The notes: generated by a model not told the origin, from the letters alone. Shown: positions 16,291 through 26,030, counted from the stretch's first letter. The stretch is 64,000 nt of DNA from an uncultured Draconibacterium sp. (GCF_963676735.1 NZ_OY781464.1:3195001-3259000); one strand, 5' to 3'. Translations and numbers: made by a program.

Positions 16291-18737
16291 CCTATTTCTT
16301 TATTATAAAAAACTTTTTTGCTTTTCAAACTTCCGTCGGTATAACGTTCTACCACAATATTAACACCTTTCACCGGTTTTTTGAGCCGTTTCCCATCAAT
16401 TGTAAAGTACATTTTCTCCACAATTTTAAGGTTTTTTTCGGGCAAATACAGCGCTGCATTTGGTTCTTCATCGGCCAATACAAGTACTTCGCTAAGCGAG
16501 GTACCAATGAGACCATTGGATACAAGCTCCGAATTTTTATCGGCCTTAAAGCGCACATACAAAACATGGCTTCCATCGGTCTCTTCGGGCAATTGAAATG
16601 ATCCAAAATACCAGGTTGAATCTTGATCAAAATTATAATCGCCAAGTTTTTTAAAATTAATCCCATCGGTTGAATACTCCACATTTTGAATGTGGTAGTA
16701 TGTATTTAACCCAAGCATATTTGCATTTACCTTTATATTTTTGTAGCCACTTGCATTAAACGAAAATTGAAAATAATAATCGCCTGCAGAGGAAGCTCCC
16801 CGCCGTATCATTGCCGCATTTTTCCCCAATAAGGTATTTGTCCCGGAATAAAGGCCAAATGTTGTGCCGGTACCATCATCCCGTTTCAACTCAAGTTTTG
16901 CCCCCTGGTTTTCTATCGAAGAATAATAATCTGCAGCACGTTCCCGGCTTCCTTCTTCATAAAAATCCCAGGCCACAATATAATCCAGAGTGGTATAATA
17001 CGCTTTTACCTCTTTGTTCTCATCCATAAAAACCAAAATGGTATCGGCCTTCGAGCCATTTTCCCATTCATCAAACGTTGAAACCACAGACGAAAAGGCC
17101 GTAAGTATCACCTCTGTTTCTTCAGCAAACATAAGTTTCCCATCAATCAGTTGTCCTTCAGGTGAAGTTGAAAATAGTTTTGCCCCTTCTCCATCTATGG
17201 CAATTGCTTTTAACTCGAAAAGCTCGGGTGGTTTTACCGGGACAACTACCCGCACCGTATCTGAAGCGATTAAATTATCAAACTCATTATAAGCCCTGGC
17301 AATAATTGCTTGTGTCCCTTCAGGCGCATCTTCCCACAAAAAATCGTAAGGGGGTGCAGTTTGTACATTTAACAGCACGGTATCGTTTAAATATTCCACC
17401 CTTGAAATACTTCCTTCATAAATCCATGCTTCTGCGGCAACATAGATATCAGCCGGAAGTGCAACTTCTGTGCTGTCCTCAGGGTCGGTAATTGTTACTC
17501 CGTTTCCTAAAGAAAATGTTATTACGTCTGATAATGCAGAGGCACCGGATGTATCGCTGGCTATGGCAAAAACCCGATAAATACCGGCTTCAACATCGCT
17601 CCATTCAAAAGTATATGGGGCAACACTGTCAACAGCCAGCAAAGTATCGGTATAAAACTGTACAGCTGCAATTTTGCTGCTATCTACTGTTGCCTCAACC
17701 TGTATTGTTATGCTTGAATCAGCCGGAAAGCGGCTACTGTCGGCTGGAGAAATAATGGACACCTTAATTGCCTGACCTCCTGTTCCTCCCTGCACATTCC
17801 CAGCACCTATTTTTACCCTGTTTTTTACCGCATCAACGTTATCCAAACTATACGGATAAGGCACTGTAAATACAGGATAAGAATTGGCTACAAAGGTTGG
17901 TTCAATACAATCGGTAAATTTCAGATTATTCCAACCAATTTTTCCGTCCTCGGTTCCACCATAGTCGGCCCATGCATCTTCAATATTTTCAAAATGTGTA
18001 TTTTCAATTCGTATGTTACATTCTTTTCCAACCCCCACACAATATCCGTTTCCGGGGCTATTGTAGTAATTGTTGTAAATGTGCACATGCCCAAAGCGTA
18101 CCCGCGGCATTCGGCCTCTTACTCCATCAGTATACCAATTATGGTGCAGGGTTACGTGTAACTTCCCTCTGTCAGAAGTACTGCTGTCGCTGTTTCCTAT
18201 GAGATGAGCGAAAGAGTGCCCGTCTGGATTATCAAAATAAAATTTACTCCACGAAACAGTAACATAATCAGCCTGGCGAACAATGGAACAGAGTTCGTCT
18301 GAGCTATCGTGAAACGTACATTTGGTAATAAATACCTTTGTGGCCCCCGAAACTTCCAAAACATCATCGCTGGCAGGTCCAAGTGTGAGGTTTTGTATTA
18401 TATAATTGCTACCTCCAATTTTTATTGTACCACCATATAAACCGGCATTTTCGTCAACACCAACTACTGTTTTATTTGAACCGATTGAAACTGTTCCGGT
18501 ATTCAACCTTCCATTTACAATTATAACTGCAGGTGAGTCACCCGAAACTGCCGCTCTAAATTCTGCAGCAGTTGAGACAGTAATTGGAGTGGCATTGCCG
18601 CCGCCTGTTGTACCTTTATAACCTGCATAACCATCGGCTACTGCAATTGTTTGTGCCTGAGCCATTGTAATTCCCCAAAGAATGGAAAGGCCTAGCAATA
18701 AAATTTTATATCCGTTAAGTTTTTTGTTCGATTTCAT
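16278..18737 (-). CDS. Pectate lyase family 1 with Ig-like and C-terminal modules, secreted
   Basis: This 819-residue protein has a signal peptide ending near residue 28. A PL1 beta-helix spans about 30-310, with VTVSWSKFYFDNPDGHSF, TLHHNWYTDGVRGRMPRVRFG (the lyase arginine region) and HIYNNYY. Two Ig-like modules follow (about 325-410 and 412-500). Next come an InlB-like or beta-grasp repeat (about 505-580), a jelly-roll-like module (about 580-755), and a short tail with YFTIDGKRL...KGVNIV...KKVFY. The tail resembles Bacteroidota sorting-type C-termini but is not a clear one. It is expected to cleave polygalacturonate by beta-elimination. It lies 28 bases after GH78, and its 3' end overlaps the VTC gene. 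Confidence 0.9.
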   Translation of the reverse strand: MKSNKKLNGYKILLLGLSILWGITMAQAQTIAVADGYAGYKGTTGGGNATPITVSTAAEFRAAVSGDSPAVIIVNGRLNTGTVSIGSNKTVVGVDENAGLYGGTIKIGGSNYIIQNLTLGPASDDVLEVSGATKVFITKCTFHDSSDELCSIVRQADYVTVSWSKFYFDNPDGHSFAHLIGNSDSSTSDRGKLHVTLHHNWYTDGVRGRMPRVRFGHVHIYNNYYNSPGNGYCVGVGKECNIRIENTHFENIEDAWADYGGTEDGKIGWNNLKFTDCIEPTFVANSYPVFTVPYPYSLDNVDAVKNRVKIGAGNVQGGTGGQAIKVSIISPADSSRFPADSSITIQVEATVDSSKIAAVQFYTDTLLAVDSVAPYTFEWSDVEAGIYRVFAIASDTSGASALSDVITFSLGNGVTITDPEDSTEVALPADIYVAAEAWIYEGSISRVEYLNDTVLLNVQTAPPYDFLWEDAPEGTQAIIARAYNEFDNLIASDTVRVVVPVKPPELFELKAIAIDGEGAKLFSTSPEGQLIDGKLMFAEETEVILTAFSSVVSTFDEWENGSKADTILVFMDENKEVKAYYTTLDYIVAWDFYEEGSRERAADYYSSIENQGAKLELKRDDGTGTTFGLYSGTNTLLGKNAAMIRRGASSAGDYYFQFSFNASGYKNIKVNANMLGLNTYYHIQNVEYSTDGINFKKLGDYNFDQDSTWYFGSFQLPEETDGSHVLYVRFKADKNSELVSNGLIGTSLSEVLVLADEEPNAALYLPEKNLKIVEKMYFTIDGKRLKKPVKGVNIVVERYTDGSLKSKKVFYNKEIGWNN

Positions 18738-18765
18738 TTCGTTCGTTTTTTGGGTAGTTCTACTA

Positions 18766-21546
18766 TTATTTTTTTACCACAAATTCATATTTCCCGGAGC
18801 CAATTTTTACCATCATTTTTCCTTTAAAGTTTTCAGTTTCGTAGTTTTTAGCAACCAGTTTTTCTCTTTCAAAAACAGTGTTTTCATCGCCCACCGGCAT
18901 TACCACAACTCCCGCACTGTTAGCCGGAATTTCAACTTTTAGCCGGAATTCTGTGTCTGTATTATGCCAGTTGCTGCTGATTGTTCCGTAGGGCGATTCG
19001 TAACTTGCTTTTGCGGAAGTAGTTCCACCAACAACACAGGGCTCAATTTTTACCTCGTTGTAGGCAATTGAGTTTTCTGTTTGACCAATGCCTGCGAGCC
19101 CGCTGTAAAACCATTCCATCAGGTGCCCAAGCATAAGATGATTGTTTGAAACCACCTCCAGCGCCTGCCACGATTCGGTTAATGCTGTTGCCCCCTTTTT
19201 TAGCTGAAAACCGTATCCAGGCACATCGTCGCGTGCATTCATGGCAAAGAGCAATTCATTTTGAGCATTGTCGCGCAAAGCCTTTACCAAAAAATTAAAA
19301 CCAACATCGCCGGCAGTTAATGCATTTCCTGAATTTTGAATGGAATTAACCAGGGTCTTTACAACCGCATCATGGTTTTCCTCGTTAACCAAACCCACAA
19401 CCAATGGCATGGCAATGGCAGTTTGGCTTCCGGTGGAATAGATGCCGGTTTCCTGATTAAAAAACCGGGTGTTAAAAGCGGCTTTTATTTCTTCTGCCCA
19501 GCTTCTATATTTTTCAACAGCTTTATTCTTTCCAATTACGGCAGCAATTTCTGCCATTAATTTTACATCGTAAAAATAAATGGCTGTTGCAGTTAAAGCT
19601 TTGGGTGTTAATTGTGCATAGCCGGGACGTTCGGGCCCCAGGTCGTACCAATCTCCCAAACCGTAATCGATGATATGATTTTCGGATTTACCCTCCAGGT
19701 AGCTCACGTATTTTTCCATCATGGTCCACGAATTTTTCAACGGTTCTGCATCGCCGTACCATTTGTATATCAGCCAGGGTACAATTACCGCAGCACTGCC
19801 CCATTCGGGCGAATCGCGGAAATCCTGCCAAAATTCAGTGTACTCCGGAACGATGTCGGGTACCAGCCCCTCCGGGGTTTGTGCGGACAACATATCCTCA
19901 ACAATTTTGTTATACAAACCATAAACATCGTAATTAAAGTGAACACCTTCGCCCATTAAATAAGCCTGCTCCAGCCAGCCCAGTTTTTCGCGGTGCGGAC
20001 AATCGCTAAGCACACTTTGAAAATTGCTTTTTATGGCCCATTTTATCAGCGTATCAACACGATTGAACAGCGTAAAAGAGGTATGAAAGCTTCCGACTTC
20101 AGGCGAAGAGTTCCGGTTATGAAGCATTTTAAGACTTTTAATTCGGGGCTTATTCAAATCACTGTCTTCTCCTGCCGGAATAGCGCCATCAACCTGAATG
20201 TAGCGATAGCCTGAAAAGGTAAACTGAGGCCGCCAGATTTCCTCTCCCTCTCCTTTTAAAACATAGGTGTAATAATGCGGACGGCCGGTTGCTCGCTGAT
20301 TGGCTGTATTATTCCTGTTTTTAAGTTCGGCAGGTTTCAGCACAATTGAATCGCCGGCATTTCCACTAACGCTTAGCTCAAAAATTCCGGAGGCATTTTG
20401 GCCAAAATCGTACAAATGAGCAGCTTCCATACTCTCGATGCGGGTGATGGTTTTTGCTTCAATTTCGTCCATTATTTTTACCGGATAATCTTTTTCAGGA
20501 TGCAATTTTTTGCATGGAGCTTCAACAATCAGGGCATCCTGCCAGTTGGTGTCGTTATAATTTATTTTATTCCAACCATTTTGTTCCAGGCGGGCATCGT
20601 AATTTTCCCCTCCGTAAATACTCGAGAAAGTTATTGGGCCCGGTTTTGTTTTCCATGTTGCATCCGAAATAATTTCTTCTGAGCTCCCATCTTCATACAA
20701 TAGCTTTAGTTTTAAAATCATCATCGGGTTTCCGTAAGCCGTCATTACTTTTCGGTAACGCTCATTCGGGATAATAAAAAAGCCATTTCCAAGCATTACT
20801 CCCAATGCATTTTTGCCAGGATATAGTTGCTCGGTACAATCGTAGGTATTGTACAAAACAGTTTCATCGTAATGTGTCCATCCGGGTGCCAGAAAATTAT
20901 TGCTAACGCGTTGACCATTCAAATGCATTTCGTAATGCCCCAGTCCCGATACAAAAACCAAGGCCTGTTTCAGTCCATTTTTCACCTCAAATTCTTTTCG
21001 CAATAGCGGCAGTTGGTGCAAACCCTGATCTTTGCCACGCCACGATTTACCGGGCAAATGTATTCCGGGTACAATGCGTTTCTCTTCGGGCAATTTATCG
21101 TAGGCAATCCACTGAGCACCACCCCAGTCTTTTTCGGTAAACAAACCTGTAACAAAGCTATTTACGGGGCTCCACCCCGAATGCTTTCCATTGGAATCCC
21201 AAACCTTAACCATCCAGAAATATTTTTTGCCGGCCTGCAATTTTTTGCCGCTGTATTTTACCAAAATACTTTGGCTGCTTTTTACTTTTCCCGAATCCCA
21301 AACCACATTTTTTCCTGAAGAACCGATTTGTTCTGACAGCAAAATACGATAGGCCTTTTGGGTACAATTTTGTTCATTAGAAGCGATTTTCCACGAAAAC
21401 AAAAAATCGCTGGTAGAAACCCCTAAAGCCTGCTGCCTGTTATCAACCGATGCAGAAACTACTTTAATTGCCGTTTTTTGATTACAGCGAATTAAAGCCA
21501 ACTGAATGAAAACCAAGGGTACTATAAAAATTAATAATCGCTTCAT
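18766..21546 (-). CDS. Alpha-L-rhamnosidase family GH78, lipoprotein
   Basis: This 926-residue protein has a lipoprotein-like N-terminus (LIRC) and the GH78 multidomain layout. An N-terminal fibronectin-like part is followed by beta-sandwich domains (LAPGWTHYDETVLYNTYD and DARLEQNGW), an (alpha/alpha)6 catalytic barrel and a C-terminal sandwich. The core signature SDCPHREKLGWLEQAYLMGEG contains the general-acid region of the family. It removes terminal alpha-L-rhamnose, probably in the periplasm, and fits with the rhamnose mutarotase and GH106 in the same run. No SusC/D pair is next to it. Confidence 0.95.
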   Translation of the reverse strand: MKRLLIFIVPLVFIQLALIRCNQKTAIKVVSASVDNRQQALGVSTSDFLFSWKIASNEQNCTQKAYRILLSEQIGSSGKNVVWDSGKVKSSQSILVKYSGKKLQAGKKYFWMVKVWDSNGKHSGWSPVNSFVTGLFTEKDWGGAQWIAYDKLPEEKRIVPGIHLPGKSWRGKDQGLHQLPLLRKEFEVKNGLKQALVFVSGLGHYEMHLNGQRVSNNFLAPGWTHYDETVLYNTYDCTEQLYPGKNALGVMLGNGFFIIPNERYRKVMTAYGNPMMILKLKLLYEDGSSEEIISDATWKTKPGPITFSSIYGGENYDARLEQNGWNKINYNDTNWQDALIVEAPCKKLHPEKDYPVKIMDEIEAKTITRIESMEAAHLYDFGQNASGIFELSVSGNAGDSIVLKPAELKNRNNTANQRATGRPHYYTYVLKGEGEEIWRPQFTFSGYRYIQVDGAIPAGEDSDLNKPRIKSLKMLHNRNSSPEVGSFHTSFTLFNRVDTLIKWAIKSNFQSVLSDCPHREKLGWLEQAYLMGEGVHFNYDVYGLYNKIVEDMLSAQTPEGLVPDIVPEYTEFWQDFRDSPEWGSAAVIVPWLIYKWYGDAEPLKNSWTMMEKYVSYLEGKSENHIIDYGLGDWYDLGPERPGYAQLTPKALTATAIYFYDVKLMAEIAAVIGKNKAVEKYRSWAEEIKAAFNTRFFNQETGIYSTGSQTAIAMPLVVGLVNEENHDAVVKTLVNSIQNSGNALTAGDVGFNFLVKALRDNAQNELLFAMNARDDVPGYGFQLKKGATALTESWQALEVVSNNHLMLGHLMEWFYSGLAGIGQTENSIAYNEVKIEPCVVGGTTSAKASYESPYGTISSNWHNTDTEFRLKVEIPANSAGVVVMPVGDENTVFEREKLVAKNYETENFKGKMMVKIGSGKYEFVVKK

Positions 21547-21568
21547 TTAATGCTTCAAAGTTAAGTAC

Positions 21569-21664
21569 TTATATAAGTTTTGCCGTGCCAATATTCTCAA
21601 TCTGCGTGCCTGCTTCGCCCAACTTCTCGATTCTTTTATTATATCGCTCAAAAAGTGCTTTCAT
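21569..21664 (-). CDS. Small open reading frame of 31 codons between the BASS and GH78 genes
   Basis: This short frame begins at an ATG overlapping the last codons of the BASS transporter gene in another frame and ends 22 bases before the GH78 start. It encodes 31 residues, starting MKALFERYNKRIEKLGEAG and ending in IGTAKLI. It is charged and helix-prone with no hydrophobic segment. I recognise no family. It could be a real small protein, a translational-coupling leader for GH78, or a remnant. Support is only its position and its start overlapping the stop of the upstream gene. Confidence 0.3.
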   Translation of the reverse strand: MKALFERYNKRIEKLGEAGTQIENIGTAKLI

Positions 21665-22928
21665 TTTTCTTTCGCCAATAATTCCCCAGCACCGAACCCG
21701 AGATATTCATCCACGGACTAAACACGGCAGCCGCCAACCCAAGCGTTGCCAGTTTTCCCATAACACCAGCCAAACCCGATGCCATGCCGCCGTTTTGCAA
21801 GCCTACTTCCAAGGCCACTGTTCTGCACGAATTTTTATCCATCCCGAGCACACGGCTTATCCAATACCCAAAAGTGTAACCCAGCGAGTTATGCAATACC
21901 GAAACCAACAGCATTATCAGTCCAACAGCTAAAATATTCTCGCGGCTGGCAGCTGTTGTAACAACCGTGAAGTAAACAATGCCGAACATCGAAATTTTTG
22001 GCATCATTTTTTTAACCTCAACAGACAACCTGGTAGCCAGGTAGTACAGTTTGCCTACCACCACTGCTCCTCCCAAAAAGCTAAACAATTCAATTAGTAA
22101 GAGTATATTTTTTGTTAGATGACTGGCCATAAGCCCCCAGAAACCGGCTATAAGTAGCAAAAACCACAACACAAAAACGACAAAAAGTGTATTTACAAAA
22201 TGCATCCATTTTTTTGAACCCAGTTTAAAAACATCGGAAAGCATTGCTGCTCCGATGGGTACGAGAACAATTTTTATGATTTGCAGACACATATCCAGGG
22301 CATTCACCTCCACGTATGTACCTGCAAGAACTTTCATCCAAAAAGGTGTCATTATTGGCGCCAAAAGCGTTGCCACAGCCGTTAAGGTTACCGACAAAGT
22401 AAGGTTGGCACGAGCAAGATACACCATAACATTAGATGCCAGGCCACTTGAACACGAACCAATTAGAATAATTCCAGCTGCTATTTCGGGTTCAAAATGA
22501 AAAATACGGGTTAAGGAGAATCCCACCAACGGCATAATCGAAAACTGACAGATAATACCCACCAGCACACCTTTCCCCATGGTTTTAATATGCGAAAAAT
22601 CGCGGAAACTCATTTGTGTGCCCATGCCAAACATTACCAGTTGCACTACCACCAAAATCACCCATTTATTACGCAAATCGAAATTTCCCCACACAAGAAA
22701 TGCATTGGGGTAAAGCATTCCACCAACAATTGCAACAATTATCCATGCGGTATATCGATAGCTTTTTAGCGATTGTACAGCTCCAAGGCCAAAAGCAATA
22801 CAAACTGCAGCAATTATTCCGAGGGGTTTTTGTGCATCGCCAATGCCTATAATCAAACTAACAACGAGCAAAACGCAAGCCAGCAAGCCCAGCCACAACG
22901 ACACCCTATTTATTTTGTCCTTAATCAT
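21648..22928 (-). CDS. BASS-family (bile acid:sodium symporter-like) transporter
   Basis: This 426-residue inner-membrane protein has about ten or eleven hydrophobic segments. The family stretches GMGTQMSFRDF, LIGSCSSGLASNVMVYLA and the crossover-region motif TVALEVGLQNGGMASGLA are clear. BASS proteins couple sodium to import of organic acids, including bile acids, pantoate and keto acids. It overlaps the racemase-like gene as ATGA, and an aminotransferase and transketolase lie upstream, so an acidic product is the likely cargo. The first two helices before residue 75 extend a little beyond the usual family start. Confidence 0.9.
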   Translation of the reverse strand: MIKDKINRVSLWLGLLACVLLVVSLIIGIGDAQKPLGIIAAVCIAFGLGAVQSLKSYRYTAWIIVAIVGGMLYPNAFLVWGNFDLRNKWVILVVVQLVMFGMGTQMSFRDFSHIKTMGKGVLVGIICQFSIMPLVGFSLTRIFHFEPEIAAGIILIGSCSSGLASNVMVYLARANLTLSVTLTAVATLLAPIMTPFWMKVLAGTYVEVNALDMCLQIIKIVLVPIGAAMLSDVFKLGSKKWMHFVNTLFVVFVLWFLLLIAGFWGLMASHLTKNILLLIELFSFLGGAVVVGKLYYLATRLSVEVKKMMPKISMFGIVYFTVVTTAASRENILAVGLIMLLVSVLHNSLGYTFGYWISRVLGMDKNSCRTVALEVGLQNGGMASGLAGVMGKLATLGLAAAVFSPWMNISGSVLGNYWRKKNESTF

Positions 22929-23587
22929 AAAACAGTTGCCAAATGTTGCACAGCCAATTCAGGACTTGTAATAATTGGCACTTTTTTATCCGCTTCGGCA
23001 AGCTGCCCAACCACACGAGCCATTGATGCTTGTGCCAGCAAAATTACATCTACCTGTTGCGCCAGCTCCTTTAGGGCTGCAGCTACTTTTTCGTCATGCA
23101 CTTCGGGTTTTCCGCTCATTAAGGCATCAAAAGCGCCTTCACACAATTTTGATGTTAATTGAATTTCTTTTCCGGCAACGATTGCCCGGCGTTGCACTAA
23201 ATCGCTGGTGGGCTCGAGCGTTGTTGGCAAGGTGGCTACCACTCCAATTTTTTTTCCCATTTGCACGGCTTTGTCGGCCATGGGCTGATCTACCCGAAGA
23301 ACTGGCACATCAACAAGCGTTGTTGCCGTTTCCACTGCCGCCCCAATTGACGAACAGGTGACCAAAATAAAATCGGCACCGGCTTCTTCTGCCGAGGTAA
23401 TCAGGTTAACCACTCGTTTCGAGGTATCGGGAGTAAGCTTCCCGCGCTCAATGGTATTTTTAATCAGACTATCATCGGAAATATTAAAAATTTTAAGGTT
23501 TTTATCGGCCAGATATTTATTTGTTAAATCCTGAAATACAGGCACCAAAGTAGCCGAGGTGTGAATTAGTGCTAAAGTTTTAGTCAT
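22925..23587 (-). CDS. Aspartate/glutamate racemase-superfamily protein lacking the second cysteine
   Basis: This 220-residue cytoplasmic protein has the two-domain racemase fold, with the first catalytic cysteine in ILVTCSSIGAA (Cys78). Where the second cysteine is expected, it reads VILLAQASMARV (about 182-192), with no cysteine. True racemases in this family need both. Homologues with one cysteine catalyse decarboxylation or other chemistry, as in arylmalonate decarboxylase, which however keeps the other cysteine. It may therefore act as a lyase, isomerase or tautomerase on a small acid. It overlaps BASS by ATGA. Broad family sure, reaction unknown. Confidence 0.85.
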   Translation of the reverse strand: MTKTLALIHTSATLVPVFQDLTNKYLADKNLKIFNISDDSLIKNTIERGKLTPDTSKRVVNLITSAEEAGADFILVTCSSIGAAVETATTLVDVPVLRVDQPMADKAVQMGKKIGVVATLPTTLEPTSDLVQRRAIVAGKEIQLTSKLCEGAFDALMSGKPEVHDEKVAAALKELAQQVDVILLAQASMARVVGQLAEADKKVPIITSPELAVQHLATVL

Positions 23588-23688
23588 AATATTTAAATTT
23601 CTTTATGCTTCTTGCAAATCCTCTTTATAACACATGGTTTCTGTAAAACCACTTCTTAAGCAAAATTTTTGCAAGCTTAGCAATGCGT

Positions 23689-26004
23689 TTATTCGTTCAA
23701 TACAATTTCAATATCCTTTTTTCGTGATTCGGGAAAAACATGGAGTATTTCAACTTTTCCATTTTTTTGCACAGCTTCAACAATGGTATTTCCCGGTGCA
23801 TGTAATTTAAAATGCACATCCCAATCCTTTGGCCAGGCGGGAAAAAGGTAGATTTTATCATCATTTGTTTGCAACAACATCTCCTGTATGCCAATCATCC
23901 CTGAGCCTCCCCAGTTGTGATCAGGTACCCAATCGAAACCAGGTCCCCAAAAGGCCGGAAAACGTCTTTCTGAATCCTGAAGTTTTAGTATCGAGAATTT
24001 AGCTGCCTCATCGGTCATTCCCAGTCGAGCAGCAAAAATGGCATATTGTTTCCAACTCCGGTGGTCCTGAAAGCGAACCACATCTTTATCATATAAATAA
24101 GTGTTTTTTGCCACCTCAAAATCAGGCCTGCCAATTCCGTACATTCCCCACGGAAAAACAGGGTACAATTGAGGCGCTTCAATGTTGTTTATCCTTTCCC
24201 ACAGTTTTGCGGGAGCAATGGTCTTTTTGCCGTCAAACTCCCGGAAATTAAGAGGAGGTATTCGGTTTAAAAATTTCTCCCACTTTTCTTTTTCTTCGGC
24301 ATCAATATATTTTTCGGGCAAAGCCAGCAAGCCTAAGGTTACAGTTTTTAATGCAGCAATGGTTGAAGTGGCATTGTATGCCATTTTATAGGTTTCGTTA
24401 GCCGAACCGGGGTACAATATCAGCTGGTCGTTTTCATCCAGTACTTTTATTCCACGAAGTTTTGCCCTGTACTGGTAGTGCTCATCAAAAAATCTTAAAC
24501 AACTTTTAATCAAAGGTATATATTCAGAAATATCAGCGCCTGTAAATTTTTGTAGCTCAAGTGCCATCCAACAAATTTCAAGCGAGGTATCCCATTGGTA
24601 TTCCAACCATGCGTTGTATTGAATTCCGGGGTGAAATCCTTCAGGTCGCTTCCAGCTATATTCACTGGGGTTTGGCAATCCAAAATTTTCTATCTGCTCG
24701 GTAAAACACGCACCTTTATGCCCCCAGTAGACTTCACTACGCAGCTCAGCTGTTTCCAGTATCTGCAGGTAAAAATCAAGCTGAGGTTTTAACATATCGA
24801 AATCGCCCGATTTAAGCATTGGGTAATACACCAAACGTTGGTTTTGGGCGGTAAATGTTCCACCACCCCAGTTTCTGAAATCAGGTGAAAAAGCACGGTC
24901 GGGGTTAGTAAAAACCGGATCAACGGTAAACAAGCCGCCATTAAACTTTGTGGGGTAACTACCGTAAGCATTGCAGCCCAGCATGTATCTAAAAAGCTGG
25001 TAATTTCGCCCAATTTGCCAGGCCGGGTCCTCTTCATTTTCATTCTCCTGATTAATTAAAACAAAGCTTCTGTTCCAATATTTGTTCCACCAGTTCTGCG
25101 TTTTCAGTCGTGCTGTTTTTTGCTTTTTTGAATATGTTTCGATCAACCTGCTCAATCCCGCGTTCCAGTCTTCCAGCGTTTTGTATTGCCCGGTATGAAG
25201 GTAAATTTGAAGGCTTTGCTTTTTGGAAGGATTTTTACTTAACAATTTCCAGCCCTTAAAATTGGCCTGCTGATATTTTCCTAAAACGGTTCCAGCGGCA
25301 ACAAAACCATCTCCCATCAGTTTTCCGCCAAAAGTTAAATTTTCAAGCGGATTAAACATTCGGCTTTTTACAGCTTCCAGTTTTTGTTGCTTAACAGCTA
25401 CATCAAAAACAGTTTCTCCCTGGTTTTGATGCACAAACTGCGCGGCATTTTCGAAAAAAGCAATGCTGTCTTTTTTATCAAGCAGCCCCTCAGGATTAAC
25501 CCATTTATACGAATTTCCGAAGTTTTCGTATTTCTCCAACAAACGATCTTTAAAGCGCCAGTTCTCGTAGGTAGCTTCAACCAGGATTTTGCGCGTACTC
25601 TCTATTTCAACATGCACTACCGGAGAAAAAACATCAACCCAAACAAGCACATCGGCCGAAACGCCATTTTTTTGCCCTGAAATTTTTACGCAACCTTGTT
25701 GTAACAAAAGCTCTTGTTTAAAGCTTCCGTTTTCAAACGGATTTGGCGATAATTTTATGCGCACTCTGCCCAATTTGGGCATTCCGTTATTTTCATTAAA
25801 GGTTCCGCTGCGGGCTATATAAAATAGAATTTCATTGTTTTCGGCCCACACGTTTAAACCAATATCACCACCACCACAAGGCATAGATTCAGACGAATTT
25901 TTGCTTTGCGAATGCCAAACAAGATTGTAGTTTTCCAGTTCAGGAGATTGAGCAAACAATACTCCCGAGCATAAAACAAAAAATACAATAACTAACTGTT
26001 TCAT
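23689..26004 (-). CDS. DUF5703-type glycoside hydrolase-like protein, secreted
   Basis: This 771-residue protein has a signal peptide (MKQLVIVFFVLCSGVLFAQ). An N-terminal beta-sandwich follows, starting NYNLVWHSQSKNSSESMPCGGGDIGLNVWAENNEILFYI, which is characteristic of DUF5703 proteins. A central helical barrel resembling GH95/GH65-type (alpha/alpha)6 enzymes has NYQLFRYMLGCNAYG, KFNGGLFT and NWGGSGMIGIQEML. It ends with a small beta domain. Candidate acidic catalytic residues cannot be fixed by eye. It may act on a decorated rhamnogalacturonan side chain. It is 26 bases from the aminotransferase gene upstream and 101 bases from the racemase-like gene downstream. Confidence 0.8.
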   Translation of the reverse strand: MKQLVIVFFVLCSGVLFAQSPELENYNLVWHSQSKNSSESMPCGGGDIGLNVWAENNEILFYIARSGTFNENNGMPKLGRVRIKLSPNPFENGSFKQELLLQQGCVKISGQKNGVSADVLVWVDVFSPVVHVEIESTRKILVEATYENWRFKDRLLEKYENFGNSYKWVNPEGLLDKKDSIAFFENAAQFVHQNQGETVFDVAVKQQKLEAVKSRMFNPLENLTFGGKLMGDGFVAAGTVLGKYQQANFKGWKLLSKNPSKKQSLQIYLHTGQYKTLEDWNAGLSRLIETYSKKQKTARLKTQNWWNKYWNRSFVLINQENENEEDPAWQIGRNYQLFRYMLGCNAYGSYPTKFNGGLFTVDPVFTNPDRAFSPDFRNWGGGTFTAQNQRLVYYPMLKSGDFDMLKPQLDFYLQILETAELRSEVYWGHKGACFTEQIENFGLPNPSEYSWKRPEGFHPGIQYNAWLEYQWDTSLEICWMALELQKFTGADISEYIPLIKSCLRFFDEHYQYRAKLRGIKVLDENDQLILYPGSANETYKMAYNATSTIAALKTVTLGLLALPEKYIDAEEKEKWEKFLNRIPPLNFREFDGKKTIAPAKLWERINNIEAPQLYPVFPWGMYGIGRPDFEVAKNTYLYDKDVVRFQDHRSWKQYAIFAARLGMTDEAAKFSILKLQDSERRFPAFWGPGFDWVPDHNWGGSGMIGIQEMLLQTNDDKIYLFPAWPKDWDVHFKLHAPGNTIVEAVQKNGKVEILHVFPESRKKDIEIVLNE

Positions 26005-26030
26005 TTCTATATGTTTTATAGCAAATCGGC

